DNA of 64,000 bases from Flavobacterium galactosidilyticum (GTDB lineage: Bacteria > Bacteroidota > Bacteroidia > Flavobacteriales > Flavobacteriaceae), in NCBI RefSeq assembly GCF_020911945.1, contig NZ_CP087135.1, positions 496,001 through 560,000 on the forward strand, given 5' to 3'. Shown here in pieces: positions 17,717-28,188 of the stretch. The translations under genes were made by a program, and so were the position numbers. How positions within the stretch are numbered: position 1 is the stretch's first letter; each line of letters begins with the position of its first letter. The notes under the pieces were generated by a model. The model searched no databases. It was not told where the DNA came from and saw only the letters and a list, made by a program, of their open reading frames with translations.

Positions 17717-19474
17717 TTAGTGAACACCGTGCATTAATTTTTTCAACAAAGGATTTAAAGCAATCACCAAAACACCCGCTACAATAGGCACAATAGCAAA
17801 AATCAAGAAAAACGTTGACAAACTATACTGACTTGTAATATTGTCAATTTGACCTCCTAGAACTGCTGCTAATTTGTTTCCAATGGCTATGGCCAGATAC
17901 CACATTCCAAACATGAAGGCAATCATCCGCGCTGGAACTAATTTACTAACGTAAGATAAACCAACAGGCGATAAGAATAACTCTCCTAAAGTGTGGAATA
18001 AATAAGCTAATACCAACCAAATCATCGATACTTTGATTCCTTCTGTGATTCCGTATGCTCCGTAAGCTAAAAGACCAAAACCAATCGCCATAATGATTAA
18101 TCCTAAACCATATTTGTAAGCTGCAGAAGGATTGTATTTACTATCCCATAATTTAGAAACTGTAGATGCAAATGCAATTATAAAAAAGGAATTAAGAATA
18201 CTAAACCAAGAAACTGTAATTTCCGATGATGTAGCTGTAAATTCTTTGTACAACATCCATATTGCTACTGACCAAACTCCTATAAAACAAATTGCCAAAA
18301 CGACATTTGAACCTGGAATTTTTTTCCAGGACTGTTTACCTAATAATATTAATACCCAAGACACGATCAATAAAGGAATAATCGTAAGTAAAGTATTGAT
18401 GATATTAAAAGTAGTTAATGCACTTCCTTCTAAAGTTCGATCAACATTATCCCTAGCAAAGATTACAAGTGAAGAAGCTCCTTGCTCAAAAGACATCCAA
18501 AAGAAAACTGTGAAAAATGCAAATATTATTACCGCAATCATTCGATGTCTAATTACAGTTGTATACCTCATGAGTCTAGAAACAACTAAGATTAAAAAGA
18601 AAACAAGAGCTACAATAATCATTACATTCTGACCATCTAACGCACCTAATTTAAAAGGAAATAAATTGATAGATGCAATTTTAGATAAGGGGTCGTTAAA
18701 AGCATATAACAAACCAATAACTGTTGTAATAACAATTAAAACCTTGTCAACCATTGTAAATGGATTTCTTTTGTCCTCATCAAGATTACTTTGTTTTGCA
18801 AGTTCTTCAGCTTTTTTAACTTCAGCACGATTAGGCACTTCACCAATTGATCCAAATAATGGTTTGGCCAACCAAAATTGTAAAGTTCCTAAAAGCATAA
18901 AAACTCCCGCTAAACCAAAGCCCCAATGCCATCCCACTTTTTCAGCCAAGTAACCACAAAGCATCATTCCAAAAAACGCACCAGCGTTTACACCCATATA
19001 AAAAATAGTGTAGGCTCCATCCTTCTTTTCTGGATAATCTTTATACATCTCAGAAAGTATAGACGTCATATTTGGTTTAAAAAATCCAGTTCCTAAAACC
19101 AGTAATCCTAGACCAACATAAAGCATTGTAGGAGAATCAATAGCCATCGAAGCGTGTCCTAATGTCATAATTAGTGCACCGATAACAACTGCCCAACGAT
19201 AACCAATATATTTATCAGCTATAATTCCACCAAAAATAGGTGTGATATAAAGCAACATAGCATACGTTCCATAAAGTGCTCCTGCATTTTCAGAGGACCA
19301 ACCCCAGCCTGCATTGTCTCCAATGATCGACATTGTTAGGAAGTTTATTAATAACACACGCATACCATAAAACGAAAATCGCTCCCACATTTCTGTGAAA
19401 AATAAAACGAATAATCCTGATGGATGACCTAAAACTGTACTCTTAAAAAATTGATCTGTGGTATTTTGATTCAT
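17717..19474 (-). CDS. POT-family proton/oligopeptide symporter 2
   Basis: The 585-residue MFS transporter has about 14 membrane helices. The POT signature FFTEMWERFSFYGMR sits in helix 1, the PTR2 region FFKPNMTSILSEMY follows, and DGAYTIFYMGVNAGAF is present. The family imports di- and tripeptides by proton symport. It lies 17 bp after the first POT gene in the DPP-IV operon and is longer by an extra hydrophilic loop plus helices (about 210-270). Three POT paralogues in tandem suggest different peptide preferences, which the sequence does not reveal. Confidence 0.92.
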   Translation of the reverse strand: MNQNTTDQFFKSTVLGHPSGLFVLFFTEMWERFSFYGMRVLLINFLTMSIIGDNAGWGWSSENAGALYGTYAMLLYITPIFGGIIADKYIGYRWAVVIGALIMTLGHASMAIDSPTMLYVGLGLLVLGTGFFKPNMTSILSEMYKDYPEKKDGAYTIFYMGVNAGAFFGMMLCGYLAEKVGWHWGFGLAGVFMLLGTLQFWLAKPLFGSIGEVPNRAEVKKAEELAKQSNLDEDKRNPFTMVDKVLIVITTVIGLLYAFNDPLSKIASINLFPFKLGALDGQNVMIIVALVFFLILVVSRLMRYTTVIRHRMIAVIIFAFFTVFFWMSFEQGASSLVIFARDNVDRTLEGSALTTFNIINTLLTIIPLLIVSWVLILLGKQSWKKIPGSNVVLAICFIGVWSVAIWMLYKEFTATSSEITVSWFSILNSFFIIAFASTVSKLWDSKYNPSAAYKYGLGLIIMAIGFGLLAYGAYGITEGIKVSMIWLVLAYLFHTLGELFLSPVGLSYVSKLVPARMIAFMFGMWYLAIAIGNKLAAVLGGQIDNITSQYSLSTFFLIFAIVPIVAGVLVIALNPLLKKLMHGVH

Positions 19475-19491
19475 GTTGTATTTAATTGTGC

Positions 19492-21072
19492 TTATTTAAT
19501 TCCGTGCATCATTTTTACTAATTTTCTATTGAATAACAATAGCATCAATGCTGCAAATAACGGAACGCCTGCAATGATAATAAAGAACGTAGAGATAGAA
19601 TACATTTCTGAAATCTTATCAATATAAGCTCCAGTCCAGCTCCCGATAAAGTTTGCAATAGCCGAAGCAGTGAACCAAAGTCCAAAAAGAACACCGACAA
19701 ATTTCTTCGGAGATAATTTACTTACGTAAGATAAACCAACTGGCGATAGACACAACTCACCTACTGTGTGAAAGAAGTAGGCTAAAATCAACCATATCAT
19801 ACTTACCGACGCCGTTTTTGCTCCATCAGGAATACTTAAGCTACCGTATGATAATGCAAAGAAACCAACAGCAACAAAGATTAATCCCATAGCAAATTTC
19901 ACTGGCCCAGATGGATTCCATACTTTATCCCATATTTTACTAAAAGAAGAAGCCAAAGTAATTATAAAAAACGAGTTTAAAATTTGGAACCAAGAAACAG
20001 TAACTTCAGTAGTTTCTAATGAAAATTCACGATTTACTTTCCATATTCCTAATCCCCAAATAATCACAAATGAAATGGCCGTGAAAATTATAGTCAATGG
20101 ATATTTTGCATAAATTTTCTTAGCTAAACCTACTAAAACGTAGGTTACAATTGCAATTGGAAAAATTGTCAAAATGGCATCAACCCATTTAAAGAATGTT
20201 GCCGAATCTCCCGTTAAAGCTCTTTGAGTATAATCTTTAGCAAACAAAGTCATTGAACCTCCAGCTTGTTCGAAAGCAAAAAAGAAAAAGATACTAGCAA
20301 CCATCAAAACACCAACAACAATTAATCTATCTCGAACAATATGAGGAGCTGTTTCTACTTCTGAATTTTCTTCGGCTGATAATTCTGATTTTTTCGCAAT
20401 AGTAACATCTTGTCCAATTACACCAAATATCTTTTGTGCAAAGAAGAATTGTAACATTCCAAAAAACATAAAAACACCGGCTAAACCAAATCCGTAATGC
20501 CATCCGATTTTCTCACCAATATAACCACACAACAACATTCCTAAAAATGCTCCTGCATTGATACCCATATAAAAAATTGTATAACCAGCATCTTTTTTAC
20601 TGCTTGTATCAGGATACAACTGACCAACCATTGAGGAAATATTTGGCTTAAACATACCATTACCCAAAATCATAAAAAGCAAACCTATATAAAAGAAGTT
20701 TTCACTAAATCCTTCAAGAGCCATAGAGGCGTGCCCAAGTGTCATCACCAAAGCACCAATTAAAATAGCTTTCCTATAACCTGTAAATCGATCTGCTATC
20801 ATTCCTCCTAAAAGTGGAGTTAGGTACACTAAACCAGTATAAATTCCATAAAGTTTTAGCGCTTCTTCGTTTGTCCAAGCCCATCCACCATTTACTAATT
20901 CACTTACTAAGAAAACGGTTAGAAGTGCACGCATTCCATAATACGAAAAACGCTCCCACATTTCTGTAAAAAACAATACAAAGAGCGAAGCTGGATGATC
21001 CATAACCATTGCCTGGTCAATACCTCTATTGCTTAAATGTTTTACTAATAACTCATCCTGCTTTGATACCAT
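19492..21072 (-). CDS. POT-family proton/oligopeptide symporter 1
   Basis: This 526-residue paralogue of the next gene has the same helix-1 motif (FFTEMWERFSYYGMR), the PTR2 signature FKPNISSMVGQLYPD and the C-terminal segment LSPVGLSYVSKLSPK. It is predicted to carry dipeptides released by the dipeptidyl peptidase encoded 18 bp upstream. The short spacings indicate one transcript. N-terminal residues 1-25 precede the conserved core and could be shorter in vivo if Met20 is used. Confidence 0.92.
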   Translation of the reverse strand: MVSKQDELLVKHLSNRGIDQAMVMDHPASLFVLFFTEMWERFSYYGMRALLTVFLVSELVNGGWAWTNEEALKLYGIYTGLVYLTPLLGGMIADRFTGYRKAILIGALVMTLGHASMALEGFSENFFYIGLLFMILGNGMFKPNISSMVGQLYPDTSSKKDAGYTIFYMGINAGAFLGMLLCGYIGEKIGWHYGFGLAGVFMFFGMLQFFFAQKIFGVIGQDVTIAKKSELSAEENSEVETAPHIVRDRLIVVGVLMVASIFFFFAFEQAGGSMTLFAKDYTQRALTGDSATFFKWVDAILTIFPIAIVTYVLVGLAKKIYAKYPLTIIFTAISFVIIWGLGIWKVNREFSLETTEVTVSWFQILNSFFIITLASSFSKIWDKVWNPSGPVKFAMGLIFVAVGFFALSYGSLSIPDGAKTASVSMIWLILAYFFHTVGELCLSPVGLSYVSKLSPKKFVGVLFGLWFTASAIANFIGSWTGAYIDKISEMYSISTFFIIIAGVPLFAALMLLLFNRKLVKMMHGIK

Positions 21073-21090
21073 TGTTTTTATAGGTTTAGA

Positions 21091-23262
21091 TTATAAATTT
21101 TCTTTAATAAAATTAGTCATTTTGTTGTACAACTGAATCCTTGTATTCCCACCATAAATTCCATGGTTATTGTCTGGATAAATTTGGGAATCAAATTGTT
21201 TGTTCGCTTGAATTAAGGATTCCATCATTTGCATTGTATTCTGAACATGCACATTATCATCACCTGACCCATGAATTAGCAGATATTTTCCTTTCAATTT
21301 GTTCACATGATTTATTGGTGAATTATCGTCGTATCCGCTAGCATTCTCTTGCGGAGTGGTCATGTAACGCTCTGTATAGATGCTATCATAAAAACGCCAG
21401 TTAGTAACTGGAGCCACCGCAATTGCCATTTTAAAAACATCATTTCCTTTCAAAAGACAGTTAGAAGCCATAAATCCACCGTATGACCAGCCAAATATAC
21501 CAATTCTAGATTTATCTACAAATGAATAATTACCTATTACTTTGGCAGCATCAATTTGGTCTTCTACTTCGTATTTACCTAATTGAAGTTGCGTTACTTT
21601 TTTAAAATCGGATCCTTTATAACCAGTTCCTCTTCCATCTACGCAAGCTACAATGTAACCTTGCTGTGACAACATCATAAACCAATAATCATTAGAGCTG
21701 ATCCAGCTATTAGCTACTTGCTGAGATCCAGGACCTGAGTACTGAAACATAAATACAGGATATTTTTTTGAAGGATCAAAATCTTTCGGCTTAATCATCC
21801 ATGCATTCAAGTCATTACCTTTTTCTGTTTTTAGAACGAAAAACTCTTTTGAAGGTAAATTATACGATTTTAATTTTGCATTCAATGCATCGTTATTCTG
21901 AATCGCTTGAACTTGTTTTCCAGTTTTAGCCTCATTCAAAGTATATTTTGTGGGTTGTGTTGCACTAGAGAAAGTGCTGATGTAGTATTGAAAATTTGGA
22001 CTGAAAGTTGCATTTGTAGTTCCAGTTTCATTGGACAAACGCACTTTGTTCTTACCATTAAGCCCTATTCTATAAACGTCTCTATTAATTGATCCATTTT
22101 CAACTGATTGATAAAATACAGTATTGGTCTTTTCATCCAAACCATAGTACGATGTAACTTCCCATTTCCCTTTTGTTACTTGATTTTTTAATTTTCCGTT
22201 TTTGTCATATAAATAAATATGATTAAATCCGTCTTTCTCTGATGTCCAAATAAAACTATTGTCTTTCAAAAAAGTCAAATTATCAGTTACATCAACGTAG
22301 GCTTTATCTTTTTCATTCAACACCACTTTAACAGCGCCAGTTTCACCATTAACAAACACTAAATCTAAATTATTTTGATGACGGTTTAGTACTTGTGCCG
22401 ATAGCGTATTAGCCTCATTCGTCCATTCCATTCTAGCAATATAAAAATCATTATAATTACCTAAATTGATATTCTTTACAGCATTTGCGTTCACGTCATA
22501 AATATGCAAAGAGACAACTGAATTATTTTCACCCGCTTTTGGATATTTAAAAGTCTCTATTGTTGGGTACAAATCTTTCTTAAACATTGACATAGAAAAT
22601 TCAGGCACTTTACTTTCGTCAAAACGAATATAAGCTACTTTTTTACTATCAGCGCTCCAGTCAAAAGCCCTTACAAAAGCAAATTCTTCTTCATAAACCC
22701 AATCCGTAATACCATTAATAATACTATTTTTAAGGCCATCAGTAGTAATTGCAGTAGTTTTAGAAGAAGCTATATCATAGACAAAAAGGTTATTTCCTTT
22801 TGCGTAAGCGATCTTTTTGCCATCAGGGGAAAGCGTAGGCTCTTGAACTTGAAAATCAAATGGTTTTTTAAGCTCCTTAGTAGAAATATTATATAAATAA
22901 TAATCGGCAGTAAATGAATGACGAAAAATTTGATTGGTATTACATGCAATTAAAATCAGTTTTTCAGAAGCATCAAAAGTGTAACTATTTATACCATTTG
23001 CTAATGCTGGAAATGATTTTGTATCGATTAAAGTGGATACCTTTTTTAACGTTGCAAAATCATACAAATCAATTGTCGTACTTCTGGATTGTCTGTCAAA
23101 GTTAAGAACAGTGTACTGATTTGTGTTTTTTAAAGACTGCAACGCATCCATTCCTTTTGTGCGAAATGTGCCGTTATAAATTTCGTCTATTGTGATTTTT
23201 TGTTGACCTACAACTGTAAAACAAACAAATAAAAATAAAGCTATAATTCTTTTTGAGTACAT
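21091..23262 (-). CDS. Dipeptidyl peptidase IV (S9B prolyl oligopeptidase family)
   Basis: The 723-residue secreted enzyme has a signal peptide (about 1-19), a DPP-IV N-terminal beta-propeller and a C-terminal alpha/beta-hydrolase domain. The Glu pair that holds the substrate amino terminus is seen in DWVYEEEF. The catalytic Ser is in GWSYGGFMAS, the Asp in HGSGDDNVH, and the His in DNNHGIYG. It removes X-Pro or X-Ala dipeptides from peptides in the periplasm. It is the first gene of an operon with three POT peptide importers, which gives a clear route from digestion to uptake. Confidence 0.92.
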   Translation of the reverse strand: MYSKRIIALFLFVCFTVVGQQKITIDEIYNGTFRTKGMDALQSLKNTNQYTVLNFDRQSRSTTIDLYDFATLKKVSTLIDTKSFPALANGINSYTFDASEKLILIACNTNQIFRHSFTADYYLYNISTKELKKPFDFQVQEPTLSPDGKKIAYAKGNNLFVYDIASSKTTAITTDGLKNSIINGITDWVYEEEFAFVRAFDWSADSKKVAYIRFDESKVPEFSMSMFKKDLYPTIETFKYPKAGENNSVVSLHIYDVNANAVKNINLGNYNDFYIARMEWTNEANTLSAQVLNRHQNNLDLVFVNGETGAVKVVLNEKDKAYVDVTDNLTFLKDNSFIWTSEKDGFNHIYLYDKNGKLKNQVTKGKWEVTSYYGLDEKTNTVFYQSVENGSINRDVYRIGLNGKNKVRLSNETGTTNATFSPNFQYYISTFSSATQPTKYTLNEAKTGKQVQAIQNNDALNAKLKSYNLPSKEFFVLKTEKGNDLNAWMIKPKDFDPSKKYPVFMFQYSGPGSQQVANSWISSNDYWFMMLSQQGYIVACVDGRGTGYKGSDFKKVTQLQLGKYEVEDQIDAAKVIGNYSFVDKSRIGIFGWSYGGFMASNCLLKGNDVFKMAIAVAPVTNWRFYDSIYTERYMTTPQENASGYDDNSPINHVNKLKGKYLLIHGSGDDNVHVQNTMQMMESLIQANKQFDSQIYPDNNHGIYGGNTRIQLYNKMTNFIKENL

Positions 23263-23381
23263 ACTAATTATTTAAAAATAAAAACGCCCAATTTTAGTGA
23301 AAAAATTACAATTATAGACTCTTTTTTATGTTAAATGTAAAAATTAATATTAAAATCATAACTAGAAGGAATATAAATTGA

Positions 23382-23413
23382 TTGTCAATAAAAGCACTAA
23401 AACCGTATATTTG
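23382..23413 (+). promoter_or_regulatory. Promoter of the HMG-CoA reductase gene
   Basis: A TTG at 23382-23384 and a perfect TATATTTG box at 23406-23413 are 21 bases apart, matching the Bacteroidota housekeeping promoter. The box is 28 bp before the start codon of the reductase. Confidence 0.6.
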
Positions 23414-23441
23414 CAGCTAATTATACCATAATCAATTGAGA

Positions 23442-24758
23442 ATGAATAAGGCTATTAGTGGATTTTCGAAATTTTCCAAGGAAGAAAAAATAAAATGGAT
23501 TGCAAATCAATATTTTTCAACGCCAACAGAAGCTGTCGCCTTGCTGAAAAACTATTGGAATTCTGACGAAAAAATACAGAAATTACATGATGAATTCATC
23601 GAAAACACGATAACAAATTTTTATATACCCCTAGGAGTTGCACCAAATTTCCTAATTAATGGAAAATATAGTACCGTTCCTATGGCTATTGAAGAAAGTT
23701 CTGTGGTTGCTGCTGCCGCAAAAGCTGCTAAATTTTGGTCCACACGTGGCGGATTTAAAGCAACCGTAATCAACACTGAAAAAATTGGTCAAGTTCACTT
23801 TATATACAAAGGTGATGTATCAAAATTAAACTTATTCTTTGCTCAGATAAAAAATAAATTTTTCACAGAAACAGAAGCAATTACTGTGAATATGCAAAAA
23901 AGAGGTGGCGGGATTTTAGACATTGTTCTTAATGACAAAACTAATTTACTACCTAATTACTTTCAGCTGCATGTTACTTTTGAGACTAAAGATAGCATGG
24001 GTGCTAACTTTATTAATTCGTGTTTAGAACAATTTTCGAAAACATTAAAAGAAGAAGCGCACAACTACGATTTATTTACCGACTCTGAAAAAGAGATTGA
24101 AGTTATAATGAGTATTCTGTCTAATTATGTCCCTAATTGCATTGTAAGAGCTGAAGTTTCATGTGCGATCGAAGATTTAGAAGAAAAACACATCCCAAAT
24201 CCACAAGAGTTTGCTAATAAATTTATACAAGCGATCAAAATTGCTGAAGTAGAACCTTTTCGTGCTGTAACACACAACAAAGGAATCATGAACGGAGTCG
24301 ATGCAGTAGTTCTAGCAACTGGAAATGATTTCCGTGCTGTAGAAGCTGGCATACATGCTTACGCTGCTCGAAATGGAAAATATTCTAGTCTTTCTCATGC
24401 TAAAATAGAAAATGGAATTTTTACTTTTTGGTTGGAAATTCCTTTAGCATTAGGAACCGTTGGAGGCTTAACTTCTTTGCATCCATTGGTAAAACTATCT
24501 TTAGAAATGCTCGAAAAGCCGTCTGCTGGAGAATTAATGCAATTTGTAGCTGTTGCTGGCTTGGCACAGAACTTCGCTGCTTTGCGTTCGCTTACAACAA
24601 CAGGCATACAAGAAGGACACATGAAAATGCACTTAAACAACATCATCAACCAGTTTGAAGCAACTGACGAAGAACGTCATTTAATTCAGAAACATTTCAA
24701 AAAACATACCGTAACGCATAGTGCAGTTGTAACCTTTATTGAAGAATTAAGAAAATAA
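23442..24758 (+). CDS. mvaA: Hydroxymethylglutaryl-CoA reductase (class II type)
   Basis: The enzyme of about 438 residues shows the catalytic Glu region PMAIEESSVVAAAAKAAKFW, the Lys/Asp region GIMNGVDAVVLATGNDFRAVEAG and the C-terminal His in QEGHMKMH. The reaction interconverts HMG-CoA and mevalonate. In Flavobacteriaceae, which make isoprenoids by the mevalonate route, it is expected to be biosynthetic. A TTG two codons upstream (23436) is possible, but the ATG at 23442 is preferred. A good promoter lies just upstream, and a GHMP kinase follows on the same strand. Confidence 0.92.
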   Translation: MNKAISGFSKFSKEEKIKWIANQYFSTPTEAVALLKNYWNSDEKIQKLHDEFIENTITNFYIPLGVAPNFLINGKYSTVPMAIEESSVVAAAAKAAKFWSTRGGFKATVINTEKIGQVHFIYKGDVSKLNLFFAQIKNKFFTETEAITVNMQKRGGGILDIVLNDKTNLLPNYFQLHVTFETKDSMGANFINSCLEQFSKTLKEEAHNYDLFTDSEKEIEVIMSILSNYVPNCIVRAEVSCAIEDLEEKHIPNPQEFANKFIQAIKIAEVEPFRAVTHNKGIMNGVDAVVLATGNDFRAVEAGIHAYAARNGKYSSLSHAKIENGIFTFWLEIPLALGTVGGLTSLHPLVKLSLEMLEKPSAGELMQFVAVAGLAQNFAALRSLTTTGIQEGHMKMHLNNIINQFEATDEERHLIQKHFKKHTVTHSAVVTFIEELRK

Positions 24759-24827
24759 TTACTACCGATTTTAGCATTTAAAAAGCTAAGACCGTTAAAA
24801 GAAATACTGAAAAAAAATTCAGCATAA

Positions 24828-25745
24828 ATGAAAAAAACATTCTACAGTAACGGAAAACTTTTAATCACAGGTGAATACCTAGTTCTTGATGGTGCCAAAG
24901 GCTTTGCTTTACCTACAAAATTTGGCCAAAACCTAATTGTAGAAGAAGGATGCAATCAAAAAATAGAATGGAAAAGTTATGATTCAGATGGAAGCATTTG
25001 GTTTGAGGATATTATTTTGATTTCAGACATCATAAAACCAATAAATACTGAAGTCGAATCGGTTACAAATACTTTGATTACTATCCTTAAAGAAGCATTT
25101 TTATTAAATCCAGATTTCCTTACTAATTCAAAAGGATATAAAATTACAACCGAACTTACCTTTCCTAAAAATTGGGGTTTAGGAACATCATCTACCTTGA
25201 TAAACAACATTGGGCAATGGTTGCAAATTGATGCCTTTATACTGCTTAAAAATAGCTTTGGGGGAAGTGGTTATGATATTGCTTGCGCGCAAAATGATTG
25301 TCCTATTGTATATCATCTAGAACAAGGAAATCCTATTATCGAAAAAGTTCCTTTTTCTCCAAAATTTACAACAAACATCCACTTTGTATATCTCAATAAA
25401 AAGCAAAATAGCAAAACGGCTATAACCAAATACAAACGAAATGGCCAAAATAATTTATCTCAAGTTATTACTTTAAATGACCAAACTACAAGTGAAGTTT
25501 TAGCAGCTAAAACTGTTCAAGCATTTGAAGAAGCACTTGAAAAACACGAAAAAGATATGAGCTCGATCCTTGAAACACCAACAATCAAAGATTCTCTTTT
25601 TCCTGATTTTAGTGGAACAATAAAAAGTCTAGGTGCTTGGGGTGGTGATTTTGTAATGGTAATTTCTAACGAAAATCCAACGGAATATTTTACTCAAAAA
25701 GGATACACAACTGTTATTCCTTATGATGAAATAATATTGACATAA
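24828..25745 (+). CDS. GHMP-family kinase (GYDIA type), probable mevalonate pathway
   Basis: The 305-residue protein begins GKLLITGEYLVLDGAKG, as mevalonate-type kinases do, and has a glycine-rich phosphate loop NWGLGTSSTL. The segment SFGGSGYDIACAQ is diagnostic of the GYDIA subgroup of GHMP kinases. Together with the adjacent HMG-CoA reductase, a role as mevalonate or phosphomevalonate kinase is likely, but the exact substrate is not shown by the sequence. It lies 69 bp after the reductase and ends in a 240 bp intergenic region with a bidirectional terminator. Confidence 0.85.
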   Translation: MKKTFYSNGKLLITGEYLVLDGAKGFALPTKFGQNLIVEEGCNQKIEWKSYDSDGSIWFEDIILISDIIKPINTEVESVTNTLITILKEAFLLNPDFLTNSKGYKITTELTFPKNWGLGTSSTLINNIGQWLQIDAFILLKNSFGGSGYDIACAQNDCPIVYHLEQGNPIIEKVPFSPKFTTNIHFVYLNKKQNSKTAITKYKRNGQNNLSQVITLNDQTTSEVLAAKTVQAFEEALEKHEKDMSSILETPTIKDSLFPDFSGTIKSLGAWGGDFVMVISNENPTEYFTQKGYTTVIPYDEIILT

Positions 25746-25922
25746 GATTTTGAATATTTGTTTCGTTCAACGATAAAGTACCTACTAAGTTCAATTTATT
25801 TTATGGCACAATACTAAAAAATCGTTAGTAAATCTTCTGTTAAGTACTATTTACAGTGACGTTAAAGAAAGTAATTACAATACCGGATTCTTCAAATTAG
25901 AACAAAAATTATAGCACAAAAA

Positions 25923-25957
25923 AAAATCCCGATACATTTTAAAACGTATCGGGATTT
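25923..25957. terminator. Bidirectional terminator
   Basis: The arms AAATCCCGATAC and GTATCGGGATTT form a 12-bp stem with a 10-base loop, flanked by A-run and T-rich sequence. It sits between the converging GHMP kinase and isomerase genes and can serve both. Confidence 0.8.
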
Positions 25958-25983
25958 AATATTTTGACTAATTACTATTTAGA

Positions 25984-28080
25984 TTAGTAATTAAACTGCT
26001 GTCTATTGTCTTCAATTTTAGCATTTCCTTTCAAAGCAGGAATTACTCTATTCACTTCATTTGCTTTTTGAGCATCAAGTTTAGCTACGTAAGGCTTATA
26101 GTCTTTCAAAGCTGGAGCTTTTACCGTACTTGTGTTTTTAACCACATAAACTCCTGTATTTCCTTCAATTGGTGCAGATAATTTATTTGCCGCTAAAGCG
26201 AATGCATTTCCCACGACTTTAGGCTCTGGGCCTACATTGGCCAACATTGGGTTTTCCATAGTTAGATCAGTAGCTTGTTGTACTGTTCCGCCTACAGTTT
26301 TTGCTATAGCTTCAAGAGAAGATCCAGTCATTTTAGCTTTAATCAATTCAGCTTTTTTCTTGTTTTTAAGAATTTGCTCAACATAAGGTCTTGCCACAGA
26401 AACAGCAACTAAACCTGACTTATCAATACTTTTTACTTTTGCAATAACGTGACCTACGTTAGCAACTTCAAATCTTTTCACTGCACCTATTTTCACTCCA
26501 TCTTCAAATGCCCATCTTACAATGTTTCTTTGTTTTCCTAAAGCTCCAAAATTTTCATCCATTCCTTTTACAGAAACCGCAGGAGTAACTGTAAGACCCA
26601 TTTCTTTTGCTGTTTTACCAAAATCTTTAGATGCAGCGTCCATTTCAAATTTAGTTGCTTGCGTAAACATTTTATCAGAAGTAGCTTCTGAAGCCTCTAT
26701 TTTTTGAGCAACAGTAGCTAAACGTACTCCGTCTTGTTTATCAGTAACTTTGATAATATGAAAACCGAAAGGAGTTTCAACTAAACCTACTTTTCCAATT
26801 CCACTATTGAAAACAAAATCATTGAAAGGTTTTACCATTTGGTTTTGACCAAAGTATCCTAAATCACCACCTTGTTGAGAAGATGAATCATCAGAAGCTG
26901 TAAAAGCTAACATTAAAAAACTTTCTGGATTAGCAGTAACTTGTGCTAAAATGCTTTCTGCTTTTGCTTTTGCTTCTTCTTTCGTTCTTTTTTCTTTTTT
27001 ATTAGGAACTTGAGTTCCCTCATAGCTAATCAAGATATGACTTGCTTTAGCATTAACTCCTGATTTCATTCCCATTGATCTAGAAATACAATAGTAATTT
27101 CCATAAATATAAGGTCCGTAAACAGCACCTGGAGCAAGATTAAATAATTTATCTGCATCAACAGCTGGCAAATCCTTTTTAGCAACATAAGTTGAATCAT
27201 AAGGAACATCAGAGTTTGAGTTCACAAAATCAACAACATTTCTAGTTGTTCTAAATCCTGCTACGGTATCATTTTTTCCAGTTGATTGGTTGTACACCAC
27301 GCTACCTGCTAACAATGCATTTACTTTTGCTTTGATTTCAGCTTCATCTGCTGTAGAAGGTTTGTCTTCAATCAAAACATATTCTATTTCACGAGATTCG
27401 TCTGCTTTGAACTTTTTCTCGTTTTTCTTCATGTAATCTACAATCTCTGAATCAGTAACTTTTACATCACTATCTTTAATTGTTGAATATAAACCGGCAA
27501 CGTAAGCAAAGTTAACTTTGTTTGCTTCCATTTCGTATTTCATTTTACCTTCACTATCAGTTGTAAAAATCGCTGCCTTTACCATTGTATTGTACAATTG
27601 ATATTTAGCATTTAGCTCAGCATCTTTTTCTCTGTCTTTTAAAAACTGGCCTTGCTCAGGATTAGCTCTAAAATACTCTTTGAATTTAGCAACATCAAAC
27701 ATACCGGCAGCATTCATAAATAAAGGATTACCACCAATATTTTGATCTGCTTTTAAAACTTCTAGTAAGTGTTTTTCACCTACTCTCAATCCTAATTTAT
27801 CAAATTCAGAAGTCAACAATGCTATAGAAACTTCTTGATCCCAAACTCTGTTTGCCGCTTCTGTTGCAGTGATTCCTTGACCACTTTTTTCAACATTGCT
27901 CACTTTAACTCTAAAGTCTTCAAACGAAATGTCTTTTCCATCAATACTTCCAACATCTTTAGAAGTACTATTGAAACCTCCACTATTGAATATATCACCT
28001 ATGATAAATGCTAATAAACAAAATCCAATAACTAGTATCAGAAGAAGTGAACGTTGTCTAATTTTTTGTAAAACTGCCAT
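25984..28080 (-). CDS. Periplasmic peptidyl-prolyl isomerase, PpiD/SurA type
   Basis: The 698-residue protein has one N-terminal membrane helix (about 12-30), a SurA-like N domain, a parvulin (PpiC) rotamase domain (about 340-450, with KASHILISYEG, GGDLGYFG and FGFHIIKVTD), and a long C-terminal region. It assists folding of proteins passing the periplasm. A frame extends 14 codons upstream, but the ATG at 28080 followed by AVLQKIRQRS gives the usual PpiD start. The upstream gene on the same strand is the CorC-like protein, 108 bp away. Confidence 0.9.
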   Translation of the reverse strand: MAVLQKIRQRSLLLILVIGFCLLAFIIGDIFNSGGFNSTSKDVGSIDGKDISFEDFRVKVSNVEKSGQGITATEAANRVWDQEVSIALLTSEFDKLGLRVGEKHLLEVLKADQNIGGNPLFMNAAGMFDVAKFKEYFRANPEQGQFLKDREKDAELNAKYQLYNTMVKAAIFTTDSEGKMKYEMEANKVNFAYVAGLYSTIKDSDVKVTDSEIVDYMKKNEKKFKADESREIEYVLIEDKPSTADEAEIKAKVNALLAGSVVYNQSTGKNDTVAGFRTTRNVVDFVNSNSDVPYDSTYVAKKDLPAVDADKLFNLAPGAVYGPYIYGNYYCISRSMGMKSGVNAKASHILISYEGTQVPNKKEKRTKEEAKAKAESILAQVTANPESFLMLAFTASDDSSSQQGGDLGYFGQNQMVKPFNDFVFNSGIGKVGLVETPFGFHIIKVTDKQDGVRLATVAQKIEASEATSDKMFTQATKFEMDAASKDFGKTAKEMGLTVTPAVSVKGMDENFGALGKQRNIVRWAFEDGVKIGAVKRFEVANVGHVIAKVKSIDKSGLVAVSVARPYVEQILKNKKKAELIKAKMTGSSLEAIAKTVGGTVQQATDLTMENPMLANVGPEPKVVGNAFALAANKLSAPIEGNTGVYVVKNTSTVKAPALKDYKPYVAKLDAQKANEVNRVIPALKGNAKIEDNRQQFNY

Positions 28081-28188
28081 TTTATTGTTGTTAATTTTTA
28101 TATTCAGTTTGCGAAAATACAATTATCTAGTTAATAATAATACTAGTAGCGTTTTATTTTGCAACAATTTTCACTTTGCCAATAAAAA

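Noticed and set aside
18132..18632. A 166-codon frame on the + strand within a POT gene.
   Set aside because: Antisense to a confidently identified transporter; no start context or domain.
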